Positions 5,663 to 11,399 of a DNA stretch of 21,569 bases are shown piece by piece. Positions within the stretch are counted from its first letter, which is position 1, and the number at the start of each line of letters is the position of its first letter. A model generated the notes under the pieces. That model was not told where the DNA came from, ran no database searches, and worked only from the letters and a program-made list of their open reading frames with translations. A program made the position numbers and the translations under genes. Origin of the DNA: a virus; the IMG/VR virus record IMGVR_UViG_3300042924_007596, positions 1-21,569 of that record. The stretch is one strand, 5' to 3'.

Positions 5663-5872
5663 ATGCCTTTTCCCATTGGAACCCTCGTTGATCTCTACGA
5701 TTCAGGCTTCCAACAATGGAGAGGCGAATACACCGTCGTGAAAATCACAGAAACTGGCCTGCATAAGATCAAAAACACTAAAACCAATAGCCAGCAGTTT
5801 GTGAAGGAAACTGCTCTCCGCATGGGCCGGCTCCGGCCCTTTCGCATTGAGAGCCTTTATGAAGGTTTGTAA
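5663..5872 (+). CDS. Hypothetical beta-rich protein, 69 aa
   Basis: ATG 5663 (MPFPIGTLVDLYD). The pattern GTLVDLYDSGFQQWRGEYTVVKITETGLHKIKN reads as three to four beta strands separated by turns and could be a small SH3/Tudor-like barrel. The C-terminal part LRMGRLRPFRIESLYEGL is basic. Its coding sequence contains a GGGCCGG/CCGGCCC hairpin, and it is followed directly by the second hairpin/TATTGTT module. Family not recognised. Confidence 0.7.
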   Translation: MPFPIGTLVDLYDSGFQQWRGEYTVVKITETGLHKIKNTKTNSQQFVKETALRMGRLRPFRIESLYEGL

Positions 5873-5874
5873 CA

Positions 5875-5908
5875 GGCCTCGATAGAGGCCCTGCCATGCT
5901 GTATTGTT
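5875..5908 (+). terminator. Hairpin plus TATTGTT motif, module 2
   Basis: GGCCTC (5875-5880), loop GATA, GAGGCC (5885-5890), without a T-run; GTATTGTT at 5901-5908. Same layout as the module at 5253. The 'GTAACAGGCC' lead-in before the stem is shared with module 1. Confidence 0.6.
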
Positions 5909-5946
5909 CTTCGCATGGGCAGCGATGCCCCCCTGAGAAACCAACC

Positions 5947-6327
5947 ATGGCAATCATCAACCACACAGTCGAGCAGCTCACTGGTCCTGGCTACTGGACC
6001 AAATTCGAGGGGCTGGAGCGCGTCAGGCTCACGATCACTGTGCCCAACTGGCACCAACCCTTCCCTACTCAGCAGAGAGCTGGCGCCGAGGATCCTCGCT
6101 CTCTCGAGCTGATTGGTCTTCTCCACGTGTGCCAAACCTGGTACATCAATGGTCCCGTGATGGACCAATGGACCATTTCTACGCTCAGTGGCCCCATCAA
6201 AGTGCCTGCTGGCACTCGCATTGTCTCCGAGCCCCTGCCTGAGAAGTGGGCAGCATGGGAGCAAGAGGCCAGCGAAGGCAAAAAGCAGTGGTGGGCCTAT
6301 TCCAATGGTCGCACTGCCTTCTGTTAA
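5947..6327 (+). CDS. Hypothetical protein, 126 aa
   Basis: Start set at ATG 5947 (MAIINHTVEQLTGPGYW); the frame is open from 5896 but the extra 17 residues cover the promoter-like module and look random. The protein has strands VRLTITVPNW and LIGLLHVCQTWYING, a WTISTLSGPIKVPAGTRIV segment and a C-terminal helix rich in Trp (WAAWEQEASEGKKQWWAYS). No known motif. It is flanked on both sides by hairpin/TATTGTT modules, so it may be transcribed as its own unit. Confidence 0.7.
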   Translation: MAIINHTVEQLTGPGYWTKFEGLERVRLTITVPNWHQPFPTQQRAGAEDPRSLELIGLLHVCQTWYINGPVMDQWTISTLSGPIKVPAGTRIVSEPLPEKWAAWEQEASEGKKQWWAYSNGRTAFC

Positions 6328-6340
6328 GCATTGTTATGGC

Positions 6341-6373
6341 GGGGCCGATTACGGCCCCTTCCAAATTATTGTT
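6341..6373 (+). terminator. Hairpin plus TATTGTT motif, module 3
   Basis: GGGGCC (6341-6346), loop GATTAC, GGCCCC (6353-6358), then TTATTGTT at 6366-6373. TAAGCATTGTTA before the stem resembles the sequence before module 4. Confidence 0.6.
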
Positions 6374-6393
6374 CTCTTGTTCGCAACCAAACC

Positions 6394-6633
6394 ATGCACC
6401 GCCCCTACGAAGGTCACCGCCAAGATCCATACCTTGCGAAGCTTGAGGCTGACCGCCAAGCACAACACAGTGGCTATGGCATTCAGCAGTATCTGTGTGC
6501 CGATGGTTCCCAAAAGTGGGAAGCATACGGCTGGGAACGCATTACAGAGCTTTCCATCCATACCACTTCCTACGGCATCTTTGACCACAAGTGGGAAGCT
6601 GAACAGTATTTCAATTCCATCATCAACGGCTGA
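6394..6633 (+). CDS. Hypothetical protein, 79 aa
   Basis: Start chosen at ATG 6394 (MHRPYEGHRQDPYLAKLEADRQ), 21 bases after the TATTGTT motif. A hydrophilic N-terminal helix is followed by GIQQYLCADGSQKWEAYGWERITEL and a C-terminal KWEAEQYFNSIING helix. The repeated 'KWEA' element occurs twice, about 38 residues apart. Family unknown. It ends two bases before the next start. Confidence 0.7.
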   Translation: MHRPYEGHRQDPYLAKLEADRQAQHSGYGIQQYLCADGSQKWEAYGWERITELSIHTTSYGIFDHKWEAEQYFNSIING

Positions 6634-6635
6634 TC

Positions 6636-6965
6636 ATGAACCCTTCCATCAAGCAAGCCTGGACCAAAGCCCTTCGTTCTGGCAAATACCAGCAAGGTAG
6701 AGAAAACCTTTGCAGCAATGGCAGATTCTGCTGCCTTGGCGTGCTGACTGATCTCTATATCAAGGAGACGAATCAACAATGGCACCATGATGTTGGTGGC
6801 TGCTACAGCTTTGAAACCGAAGGAGGTATTTTGCCTTTATCAGTGCAGCAATGGGCAGGGCTTGATGTGCCCAACCCTTACCTTGCTGGTTGCTACGTTA
6901 CTTCTTGGAACGATGAAGGAGCAAGCTTTGAAGAACTAGCAAGTCTTATTGAGGAGCATCTCTAA
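6636..6965 (+). CDS. Phage KYQQGRxxL/RFCCLGVL-family protein (109 aa)
   Basis: ATG 6636. The order of motifs fits a family seen in many tailed phages: KQAWTKALRSGKYQQGRENL, then RFCCLGVLTDLY, then a Trp-containing linker, GILPLSVQQWAGL and a C-terminal WNDEGASFEELASLIEEHL. The CC pair and a further cysteine before it (LCSNGRFCC) could bind metal. Its function is not known to me. The protein is close to the usual length of about 110-130 residues and looks intact. Confidence 0.85.
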   Translation: MNPSIKQAWTKALRSGKYQQGRENLCSNGRFCCLGVLTDLYIKETNQQWHHDVGGCYSFETEGGILPLSVQQWAGLDVPNPYLAGCYVTSWNDEGASFEELASLIEEHL

Positions 6966-6967
6966 TC

Positions 6968-7189
6968 ATGGCATTTCCCGTTTCTTTCGTTTCTGAAGAT
7001 GAATATGGCGTGCCTTACGCAGCGCGCACATTCTCTTCCGTTGAAGACCTGCATGATGAAATTAGAGCTTTGGAAGAGCTGCTTGATGAAAGCTCAGTTA
7101 GCAGGGGCTATGTCATCCAGGCAGCTTTAGATCAGCTCAAGCAGCTTGCTCATGATGTTGAGTTTGAAGACGAGCAATTGCCGGAATGA
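6968..7189 (+). CDS. Hypothetical acidic protein, 73 aa
   Basis: ATG 6968 starts two bases after the preceding stop; the stop overlaps the next gene by ATGA. The product is acidic and helical after residue 20 (SVEDLHDEIRALEELLDES and IQAALDQLKQLAHDVEFEDEQ), resembling a two-helix hairpin. No motif recognised. A negatively charged helical protein of this kind could be an inhibitor or DNA mimic, but this is only a possibility. Confidence 0.75.
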   Translation: MAFPVSFVSEDEYGVPYAARTFSSVEDLHDEIRALEELLDESSVSRGYVIQAALDQLKQLAHDVEFEDEQLPE

Positions 7190-7338
7190 TTCCCTTCACC
7201 ATTGTTGCCAATAATCAAAAGCAGCAACGCAGGCTTCAATTACTAGCCAGGGACAAGGCTCATGCCATCCTCTCTGCTCAAGAACTTCTCCCTGGCTGGT
7301 CTCTTTCTGTTCCTTCACTTTCTCCACAGTGGCAATGA
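7186..7338 (+). CDS. Small hypothetical protein, 50 aa
   Basis: ATG at 7186 overlaps the previous TGA; the TGA at 7336-7338 overlaps the next ATG (7335), so the gene is coupled on both sides. This double ATGA overlap is the main support, since the gene is short. The product begins MIPFTIVANNQKQQRRLQLLA, has a basic helix, and ends LSVPSLSPQWQ. Family not recognised. It fills what would otherwise be a 145-base gap. Confidence 0.65.
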   Translation: MIPFTIVANNQKQQRRLQLLARDKAHAILSAQELLPGWSLSVPSLSPQWQ

Positions 7339-7637
7339 TCACTACCATCCGCACCTACCAAGACAACGGCCCGTATTTCTCCTGCACAAGAGGCAGCTAC
7401 CAAGCTGCCTCGCTCCAGCAGCTTGTCTTTCACGTACGACAAGCGATGGAAGACCGAGAGGACACCATTGGCATCTTCGGCCCCGATGGGGCCTGCAGGG
7501 GCATCTGGCAGCGTGAGCTAGAAGGGCACGTAGATAGCGCTGGCGATGCCATCGTTGACCACGAGGGCTATGAGCTGCTTCGCCCTTCTACCAGGGAACA
7601 ATGGATGTGGAAGCGTCTTCAGGAGCAACTGGCCTAA
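7335..7637 (+). CDS. Hypothetical protein, 100 aa
   Basis: ATG 7335 is preferred over GTG 7329 because it makes the ATGA overlap used throughout this run. The protein begins MITTIRTYQDNGPYFSC, includes a helix SLQQLVFHVRQAMEDRED, a strand TIGIFGPDGACRGIWQ and a C-terminal helix STREQWMWKRLQEQLA. No known motif. It is followed by the fourth hairpin/TATTGTT module. Confidence 0.75.
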   Translation: MITTIRTYQDNGPYFSCTRGSYQAASLQQLVFHVRQAMEDREDTIGIFGPDGACRGIWQRELEGHVDSAGDAIVDHEGYELLRPSTREQWMWKRLQEQLA

Positions 7638-7654
7638 TTGTTAAGCATTATTAC

Positions 7655-7689
7655 AGGCCCCAGAAACGGGGCCTCTTGGCTGTATTGTT
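7655..7689 (+). terminator. Hairpin plus TATTGTT motif, module 4
   Basis: AGGCCCC (7655-7661), loop AGAAAC, GGGGCCT (7668-7674), then TGTATTGTT (7681-7689). Loop and stem nearly equal those of module 1, supporting a common origin. Confidence 0.65.
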
Positions 7690-7730
7690 AGCAAGTCAAC
7701 GGGGCGCGAGCCTCTCCTCTGCTTTTCACC

Positions 7731-7985
7731 ATGGAATTCACTGTTAACGCTGGCGGCCTTCTCATCAAGCACGATGAAGAGCAGCTCATCTCTTTGATTG
7801 CCAAGTTCATCAATGAAGGCAAACCTGGCTGCGGCTTCTTTGTAGTGGGCGTTGCCTGCATCGCCAAGCATGAAGATGGCCAGATGATGATGGGCCGCAA
7901 AATGGAAACCCTCAGCCGTCTCTTCAATAAGACCAGCGACGATATTATGTATCTCGTGAAATGCTGGGCTTCTGAAGCTGCTTGA
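7731..7985 (+). CDS. Hypothetical protein, 84 aa
   Basis: ATG 7731, 42 bases after the TATTGTT motif. A strand-turn-strand N-terminus (MEFTVNAGGLLIKHDEE) leads to a helix LISLIAKFINEG, a strand CGFFVVGVACIAKHEDG, and a C-terminal helix LVKCWASEAA. Three cysteines are spread along the chain. No recognised family. It is followed by a GC-rich hairpin at 7995. Confidence 0.7.
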   Translation: MEFTVNAGGLLIKHDEEQLISLIAKFINEGKPGCGFFVVGVACIAKHEDGQMMMGRKMETLSRLFNKTSDDIMYLVKCWASEAA

Positions 7986-7994
7986 TTTAGACAA

Positions 7995-8014
7995 GGGGCG
8001 CATTAAAGCGCCCC
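7995..8014 (+). terminator. GC-rich intergenic hairpin
   Basis: GGGGCGC (7995-8001), loop ATTAAA, GCGCCCC (8008-8014): a perfect 7-bp stem followed by GTTCCTCTCCTT rather than a T-run. Likely a weak terminator or mRNA-end structure between genes 7731 and 8033. Confidence 0.55.
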
Positions 8015-8032
8015 GTTCCTCTCCTTCAAACT

Positions 8033-8221
8033 ATGCAAGACGCTATTAACATCATTGCTATCAGCAAGAAAGGCAAAAGCCGTATTGGCGCCAAACTCGT
8101 CACTGGCATTGTTGAGCAGGACCATCACGACAAGCTTTTTGTAGTGTTTCCTGAACTAAATCAATGTCGATGGATAAAGAAGAATAACGATCCTGACTTC
8201 CGCATTATTGAAAACAACTGA
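8033..8221 (+). CDS. Hypothetical beta-rich protein, 62 aa
   Basis: ATG 8033. The sequence MQDAINIIAISKKGKSRIGAKLVTGIVEQDHHDKLFVVFPEL shows alternating strands, then CRWIKKNNDPDFRIIENN. It could be a small SH3/OB-like barrel that binds nucleic acid (basic KKGKSR loop). No family recognised. Confidence 0.65.
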   Translation: MQDAINIIAISKKGKSRIGAKLVTGIVEQDHHDKLFVVFPELNQCRWIKKNNDPDFRIIENN

Positions 8222-8228
8222 GACTAAA

Positions 8229-8486
8229 ATGACTTTTCCTTACATCCACACTGAAACCATGTCTCTTGGTGGTCACAGTTCTGTCTTTTTTAAAGTGAGC
8301 GCTGATAGCCAGGATTTATGGATTAACAACATTTTTCATAATTCAAGATATGGCATCTTTTGTCTTTCTGATGGCAAGCTGGAGCTAATTTCTAAAGGCC
8401 TAAACACTGCTAAGTTTCGCAAGTGTAAATGCAACGACGAACAGTCTGCATTACAAAAGATTCAACAATGGCTTGATAAGCTTTAG
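8229..8486 (+). CDS. Hypothetical protein, 85 aa
   Basis: Start at ATG 8229, seven bases after the preceding stop; a TTG extension to 8208 overlaps that gene. Mostly strands in the N-terminal two thirds (HSSVFFKVSADSQDLWINNIF and RYGIFCLSDGKLELI), then a CKCNDEQSALQKIQQWLDKL helix. No motif recognised. A true terminator follows. Confidence 0.7.
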   Translation: MTFPYIHTETMSLGGHSSVFFKVSADSQDLWINNIFHNSRYGIFCLSDGKLELISKGLNTAKFRKCKCNDEQSALQKIQQWLDKL

Positions 8487-8505
8487 CGCCAACAAAGCTC
8501 ATGCC

Positions 8506-8532
8506 AGTGCCAATAGGCACTTTTCTTTTATT
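8506..8532 (+). terminator. Rho-independent terminator
   Basis: AGTGCC (8506-8511), loop AATA, GGCACT (8516-8521) followed by TTTTCTTTTATTTT on the plus strand. Ends the 7731-8486 group. Confidence 0.75.
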
Positions 8533-8543
8533 TTCTCGTTTTC

Positions 8544-8906
8544 ATGCTTGCTCAAGCTTTTGCTTCCACTGTTCTCGTTGATTTACAAGGCAAGCCCTGG
8601 CGGCCGTCTGCGCTTCCCACGTTTGTCATCACTGCCTGCTGCCCTTTCTCAGAGCCCTTAGATGATGTCGCAAACCTTTCCCTGCATCGCTCCCTCCAAA
8701 GGCGCCTACAGCAGCTCCCAGGCGTTTCAATGGAGGAAGTGGTGGGACGGTCTCTTGATGGCTCCTGGCAAGAAGCTAGTTGGGCAGTGACAGGCATTAG
8801 CGAACAGCAAGCCATTGCTTTTGGCACGCATTACTGCCAATGGGCAATTTTTCGCTTTGATGACAATGGAAGAGCAATTATTGATTGCTGGAAGGAGAAT
8901 GCTTGA
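8544..8906 (+). CDS. DUF3293-like protein (120 aa)
   Basis: ATG 8544 (MLAQAFASTVLVDLQG). The sequence matches the DUF3293 pattern in order: FVITACCPFSEPLDDVANLSLHR (family: a strand then 'ItAwNP' and a Ser/Asp/Asn-rich turn), RSLQRRLQQLPG, then a GRSLDGSWQEASWAVTGIS block (family: 'G....g.w.E.sf.v.g') and QAIAFGTHYCQWAIFRFDD (family: 'A......fgQ.avf'). Length agrees with the family's 120-140 residues. The function of DUF3293 is unknown. It is the last gene before the repeat-rich block and is followed by a hairpin at 8916. Confidence 0.75.
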   Translation: MLAQAFASTVLVDLQGKPWRPSALPTFVITACCPFSEPLDDVANLSLHRSLQRRLQQLPGVSMEEVVGRSLDGSWQEASWAVTGISEQQAIAFGTHYCQWAIFRFDDNGRAIIDCWKENA

Positions 8907-8915
8907 CAAAGCAAA

Positions 8916-8940
8916 AGCCGGGCTGCAAGGCCCGGCTGGT
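8916..8940 (+). terminator. Terminator-like hairpin
   Basis: AGCCGGGC (8916-8923), loop TGCAAG, GCCCGGCT (8930-8937): perfect 8-bp GC-rich stem with only GGTTTCC after it. It closes the small-gene region. Confidence 0.65.
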
Positions 8941-8956
8941 TTCCTATCTGAGGCCC

Positions 8957-9004
8957 GGCTAGAGGCGTATCTAGGGGAATTGGAACTGGCTAGAGGCGTA
9001 TCTA
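8957..9004. repeat. 17-base direct repeat pair
   Basis: GGCTAGAGGCGTATCTA occurs at 8957-8973 and 8988-9004, period 31 bases (about three helical turns). Perfect copies in a gene-free stretch suggest protein binding sites. Confidence 0.75.
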
Positions 9005-9008
9005 TAGC

Positions 9009-9049
9009 GATAATCGTTCTCACGAGAATGATCATGATAATCGTTCTCA
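9009..9049. promoter_or_regulatory. Fur-box-like repeated operator
   Basis: GATAATCGTTCTCA occurs at 9009-9022 and 9036-9049. Between them GAGAATGATCAT (9024-9035) is a near reverse complement of the same half-site, so three alternating half-sites lie in 41 bases. The GATAATC/GATTATC character resembles Fur-type iron-regulator boxes, but the match to the classic consensus is partial and the regulator is unknown. Confidence 0.5.
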
Positions 9050-9107
9050 GTGTGCCCTGCCGCATTGTGGGGTTATGCGTCAAGGCGCATTCTCTTGCCT
9101 AACCGTA

Positions 9108-9180
9108 CCGGCCTTAAGTGATGCCTGCTCTTGCCGGCCTTAAGTGATGCCTGCTCTTGCCGGCCTTAAGTGATGCCTAC
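9108..9180. repeat. 26-base tandem repeats (array 1)
   Basis: The unit starting CCGGCCTTAAGTGATGCC and ending GCTCTTG is present at 9108-9133 and 9134-9159, with a third copy truncated at 9160-9180. The first two copies are identical. Core TTAAGTGA is shared with later arrays. Confidence 0.9.
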
Positions 9181-9187
9181 TGACGAC

Positions 9188-9234
9188 CGCCAGTTCTTCA
9201 CTCTTACTCAGCCGCGCCAGTTCTTCACTCTTAC
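9188..9234. repeat. 20-base direct repeat pair, 27-base period
   Basis: CGCCAGTTCTTCACTCTTAC at 9188-9207 and 9215-9234, perfect copies, lying between the two larger arrays. Confidence 0.85.
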
Positions 9235-9246
9235 CCATAGCGGCCT

Positions 9247-9357
9247 TAGGTGAGGCTTACTGACCCGCGCTAGGTGAGGCTTACTGACCCGCGCTAGGTG
9301 AGGCTTACTGACCCGCGCTAGGTGAGGCTTACTGACCCGCGCTAGGTGAGGCTTACT
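9247..9357. repeat. 24-base tandem repeats (array 2)
   Basis: Four full copies (9247-9270, 9271-9294, 9295-9318, 9319-9342) of a unit beginning TAGGTGAGGCTTACTGACCC and ending GCGC, plus a partial copy at 9343-9357. The copies are identical, so the array is recent or kept homogeneous. Degenerate units with the core TARRTGA continue to about 9530. Size, number and orientation fit replication iterons; the same array read on the minus strand gives a meaningless repeated peptide. Confidence 0.9.
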
Positions 9358-9758
9358 CGTCGCGTCAGTCGGCAACTCTATGGGCGGCGGATTGCGCAGC
9401 AGTGGCCTACGCTTACTGCGCGCGCCAGTAGGTGAGGTTATGTGGCTGCGATTCTGTGGCAGTAGATGAGCAGAACTGCGCGCGCCAGTAAGTGAGCAGA
9501 ACCGCGCGAGAATTCGCGCCAGTAGGTGACAATGTTGCGCAGTGTGACAATCCGGCCGGATTGGCGCGCCGATCCTGTAGGCGCGAACGTGGCGCGTCGA
9601 CTGATCAGCGCAGCTTGTCATTGTGGGCGATTCCGGGCACTGATAAGCGTATCCGCTAATGCGTGGCCTTTCTACGGCCTTTCTATCGGCGCTCCTTATC
9701 AGGGGTTCACAGCGGCCGGGAATTCCTTTTATATGGGCAAGTTCTCCGCCAAAAGGCC

Positions 9759-10460
9759 GTGACTTCCCCTTTTGCTGCTGCAGCCCATACGCTTCCCAAG
9801 GCCGCGCAGGCGATCCTTGCCCTTCCCGGCGTTCAGTCTCTTGAACGTGAACCCGATGGCTGGTGCTGCCATCTCCTGCCTGGCTGGACCACTGACGCAC
9901 TCAGCGGCGGCGGCACCATCGTTGACTCAAACCTCCGCACCATCCGCGACCACGTAAAAGGCGCCTACGTGGTGCCTGTTACTGAGCCCGAACTCCCGGC
10001 CTTTATCGCGAGCGCTCCCACGCTTGCCCATACGCTTGCCGCGGAATACCTACAGGCGCCTGCAGCAGTGCCCACCGATCGCGAGCTCGCAATGTTGCGC
10101 GGCTGGATCCGTGCGGAATTCCAACGGATTCCCGTGATAGTGCGGTTTGAACCCTGTGATATCCCTCTCCCGGAGATGCTGCAGAGATGGGACGAAAGCG
10201 GCGTCCTTTTTATTTCAATTGAAAGCATCTCTCATCCCTTCCTAACTGACATAGAGAACGCATTATTTCGGGCCGTGCACGATTATCACCACATCGTTGT
10301 GGACGCCGATTCCACGCTCAACGGTGAGATGCTTACTTTCGAGCATGCCTGCAACACCGCACCTAGCGAGATTCATTGGATGTTGCGCAGCGAAATACTT
10401 CTACAGGCCGCGGCCTGTATCGCAACCGGGGAATTCCAGCCGCAAAAGCTTGTGCGCTGA
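9759..10460 (+). CDS. Putative metal-binding phage protein with HDYHH motif (233 aa)
   Basis: The longest frame begins at GTG 9663, but GTG 9759 (MTSPFAAAAHTLPKAAQAIL) is preferred as the upstream part looks like translated promoter DNA; neither has a good ribosome binding site. The N-terminal third (GVQSLEREPDGWCCHLLPGW, then SGGGTIVDSNLRTIRDHV) looks like a compact alpha/beta domain. The C-terminal part carries NALFRAVHDYHHI (about residues 170-182), then GEMLTFEHACNTA and SEIHWMLRSEILLQAA. The spacing of HDxxxH, GE, H and a later Glu matches a phage protein family whose members read FRAVHDxFGH...GEExAWxxH, and suggests a buried metal site; enzyme activity is not known. Higher GC and different codon choice from the left-hand genes suggest separate acquisition. 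Confidence 0.75.
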   Translation: MTSPFAAAAHTLPKAAQAILALPGVQSLEREPDGWCCHLLPGWTTDALSGGGTIVDSNLRTIRDHVKGAYVVPVTEPELPAFIASAPTLAHTLAAEYLQAPAAVPTDRELAMLRGWIRAEFQRIPVIVRFEPCDIPLPEMLQRWDESGVLFISIESISHPFLTDIENALFRAVHDYHHIVVDADSTLNGEMLTFEHACNTAPSEIHWMLRSEILLQAAACIATGEFQPQKLVR

Positions 10461-10467
10461 TTCCTTC

Positions 10468-10496
10468 CAAACTCTCGCAAACTCTCCCAAACTCTG
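10468..10496 (+). repeat. Short CAAACTCT tandem repeat before gene 10497
   Basis: CAAACTCTC, CAAACTCTC and CAAACTCTG lie about 10 bases apart immediately before the ATG, where a ribosome binding site would be expected. Further copies occur inside the gene (near 10543 and 10963). The pattern replaces any Shine-Dalgarno sequence. Confidence 0.7.
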
Positions 10497-11123
10497 ATGA
10501 TGCATCTCTCCCACGGCAACATTCTGGCAGTGTTCTTTCATGCAAACTCTGCTGAGCTTTTGAAAGGCGCGCAATGGTACGCGGACGCGCTTCAATTCTG
10601 CTCAACCGTTGCGCAAGCAACCGGCTTGCCAGTCTCCACGGTTGCTGGCGTTACTGCAGCGCTAAGCCCAAACAACCGCTGGCCGCGGAATCAGGCAGAC
10701 GCAGAACGCTTGTGCCGAGCATTCAGTGCTGGCACCCTCGCCGATGCTGCAGCAGTAAAGGTGAGCACTTTTAACGGCAACAAAAGCAAAGCCCTACAGA
10801 TACTGGCCGGCGCTCAGCCTCTAGACGTTCTTGGCGGTTTGAAAGTGCGCGCCTTTTATAGTTGCATTCTCGGCAACAATGAAGCCGTATGCGTTGATGG
10901 CCACGCCTATGCTATCTGGCTAGGTGGTTACGTGCCAACTACCAAGACGCCCAAACTGTCGCCCAAACTCTACAAAAGTATCTCTGCAGCGTATGGGCAT
11001 GCTGCTCAAACGATCAACGCCGCTATGGGCACTGCCTACAGTGCCGCGCAAGTTCAGGCGATCACGTGGACGGTTTGGCAACGTATCCGCCGGGAAGTGG
11101 GCGCGGTGGAGGCGGGCAAGTGA
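10497..11123 (+). CDS. Putative helix-hairpin-helix DNA-glycosylase-like phage protein (208 aa)
   Basis: ATG 10497 (a second ATG follows at once). It is helical throughout. Motifs in order: YADALQFCSTVAQATGLPV, VAGVTAALSPNNRWPRNQADAERLC (about residues 50-75), NKSKALQILAG, LDVLGGLKVRAFYSCILGN and AVCVDGHAYAIWLGG. The combination of 'AALSPxxxWxxN', 'KAxxIL.G' and 'L.G.KVRAFY..I.g.....vD.HA' belongs to a family common in actinobacterial and other phages; it resembles the helix-hairpin-helix glycosylase layout, where an Asp following the hairpin is catalytic (here VDGHA). Function is inferred, perhaps DNA base excision or modification. It is coupled to the next gene by a GTGA overlap. Confidence 0.75.
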   Translation: MMHLSHGNILAVFFHANSAELLKGAQWYADALQFCSTVAQATGLPVSTVAGVTAALSPNNRWPRNQADAERLCRAFSAGTLADAAAVKVSTFNGNKSKALQILAGAQPLDVLGGLKVRAFYSCILGNNEAVCVDGHAYAIWLGGYVPTTKTPKLSPKLYKSISAAYGHAAQTINAAMGTAYSAAQVQAITWTVWQRIRREVGAVEAGK

Positions 11124-11302
11124 TCCGCTTAGCCCTTACCAACGATCAGGCCTTAGCGGTGCTGGCGGCCTTGGAAGCCTGGCAGAATTCTCAGCCGCTG
11201 GAAGCGCTGGAAGCGCCCCTAGGAACGCTCACAGCCTCCGGTGTGGCATCTCCTTACAGTTCGGCCTTGGAAGCCTTGGAAGCCCGTTACGGGCCCTTTT
11301 GA
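11120..11302 (+). CDS. Small hypothetical protein, 60 aa
   Basis: GTG 11120 overlaps the previous TGA (GTGA), deciding the start over the longer frame from 11066. The product begins MIRLALTNDQALAVLAALEAW and is Ala/Leu/Glu rich; the element LEALEA occurs twice (after SQP and after YSSA), reflecting the internal DNA repeat GGAAGC. It ends ARYGPF. Probably a small helical protein cotranscribed with the glycosylase-like gene. No family recognised. Confidence 0.6.
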   Translation: MIRLALTNDQALAVLAALEAWQNSQPLEALEAPLGTLTASGVASPYSSALEALEARYGPF

Positions 11303-11327
11303 GCCCATAGGTTGAGTGACGGCATGA

Positions 11328-11354
11328 AGCCCGGCAGTAGTGCCGGGCTTTTGT
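11328..11354 (+). terminator. Rho-independent terminator
   Basis: AGCCCGGCA (11328-11336), loop GTAG, TGCCGGGCT (11341-11349), then TTTGTCTT. A perfect 9-bp stem ending the GC-rich three-gene block. Confidence 0.85.
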
Positions 11355-11375
11355 CTTGGGGAAGTAAGGGATAAT

Positions 11376-11399
11376 CTCTCCACTTAGGGGAGGTTTTTT
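11376..11399 (+). terminator. Second terminator
   Basis: CTCTCC (11376-11381), loop ACTTA, GGGGAG (11387-11392, one G-T pair), then G and six T. Only 22 bases after the first terminator; its T-run is shared with the DnaA-box palindrome. Confidence 0.65.

Larger units (their letters stand above)
8941..9758. other. Repeat-rich gene-free block (possible origin region)
   Basis: About 820 bases without a convincing gene. Long frames on the minus strand are only the tandem repeats read as repeated peptides. In order it holds: two 17-base direct repeats, two 14-base AT-rich repeats, a 26-base unit in about three copies, a 27-base-spaced pair, a 24-base unit in about five copies, and scattered degenerate copies to about 9530 (each listed separately). 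From 9540 to 9660 there are dense GC-rich palindromes, including AATCCGGCCGGATT at 9549-9562 directly followed by GGCGCGCC. Composition is visibly more GC-rich than the DNA to the left. Confidence 0.65.

Noticed and set aside
6188-6700. Plus-strand frame of 170 codons across 6188-6700
   Set aside because: Crosses two better genes and a hairpin module in another frame; composition is Ser/Pro/Thr-rich as in shadows.
9108-9357. CRISPR array
   Set aside because: The repeats are directly adjacent with no unique spacers, no cas genes are near, and unit length varies between arrays.
9208-9900. Long minus-strand frame of 230 codons with a repeated HLARVSKP peptide
   Set aside because: The peptide repeats only reflect the 24-base tandem DNA repeats (24 is a multiple of three), the rest is Arg/Ser/Pro-rich, and it overlaps a better plus-strand gene.
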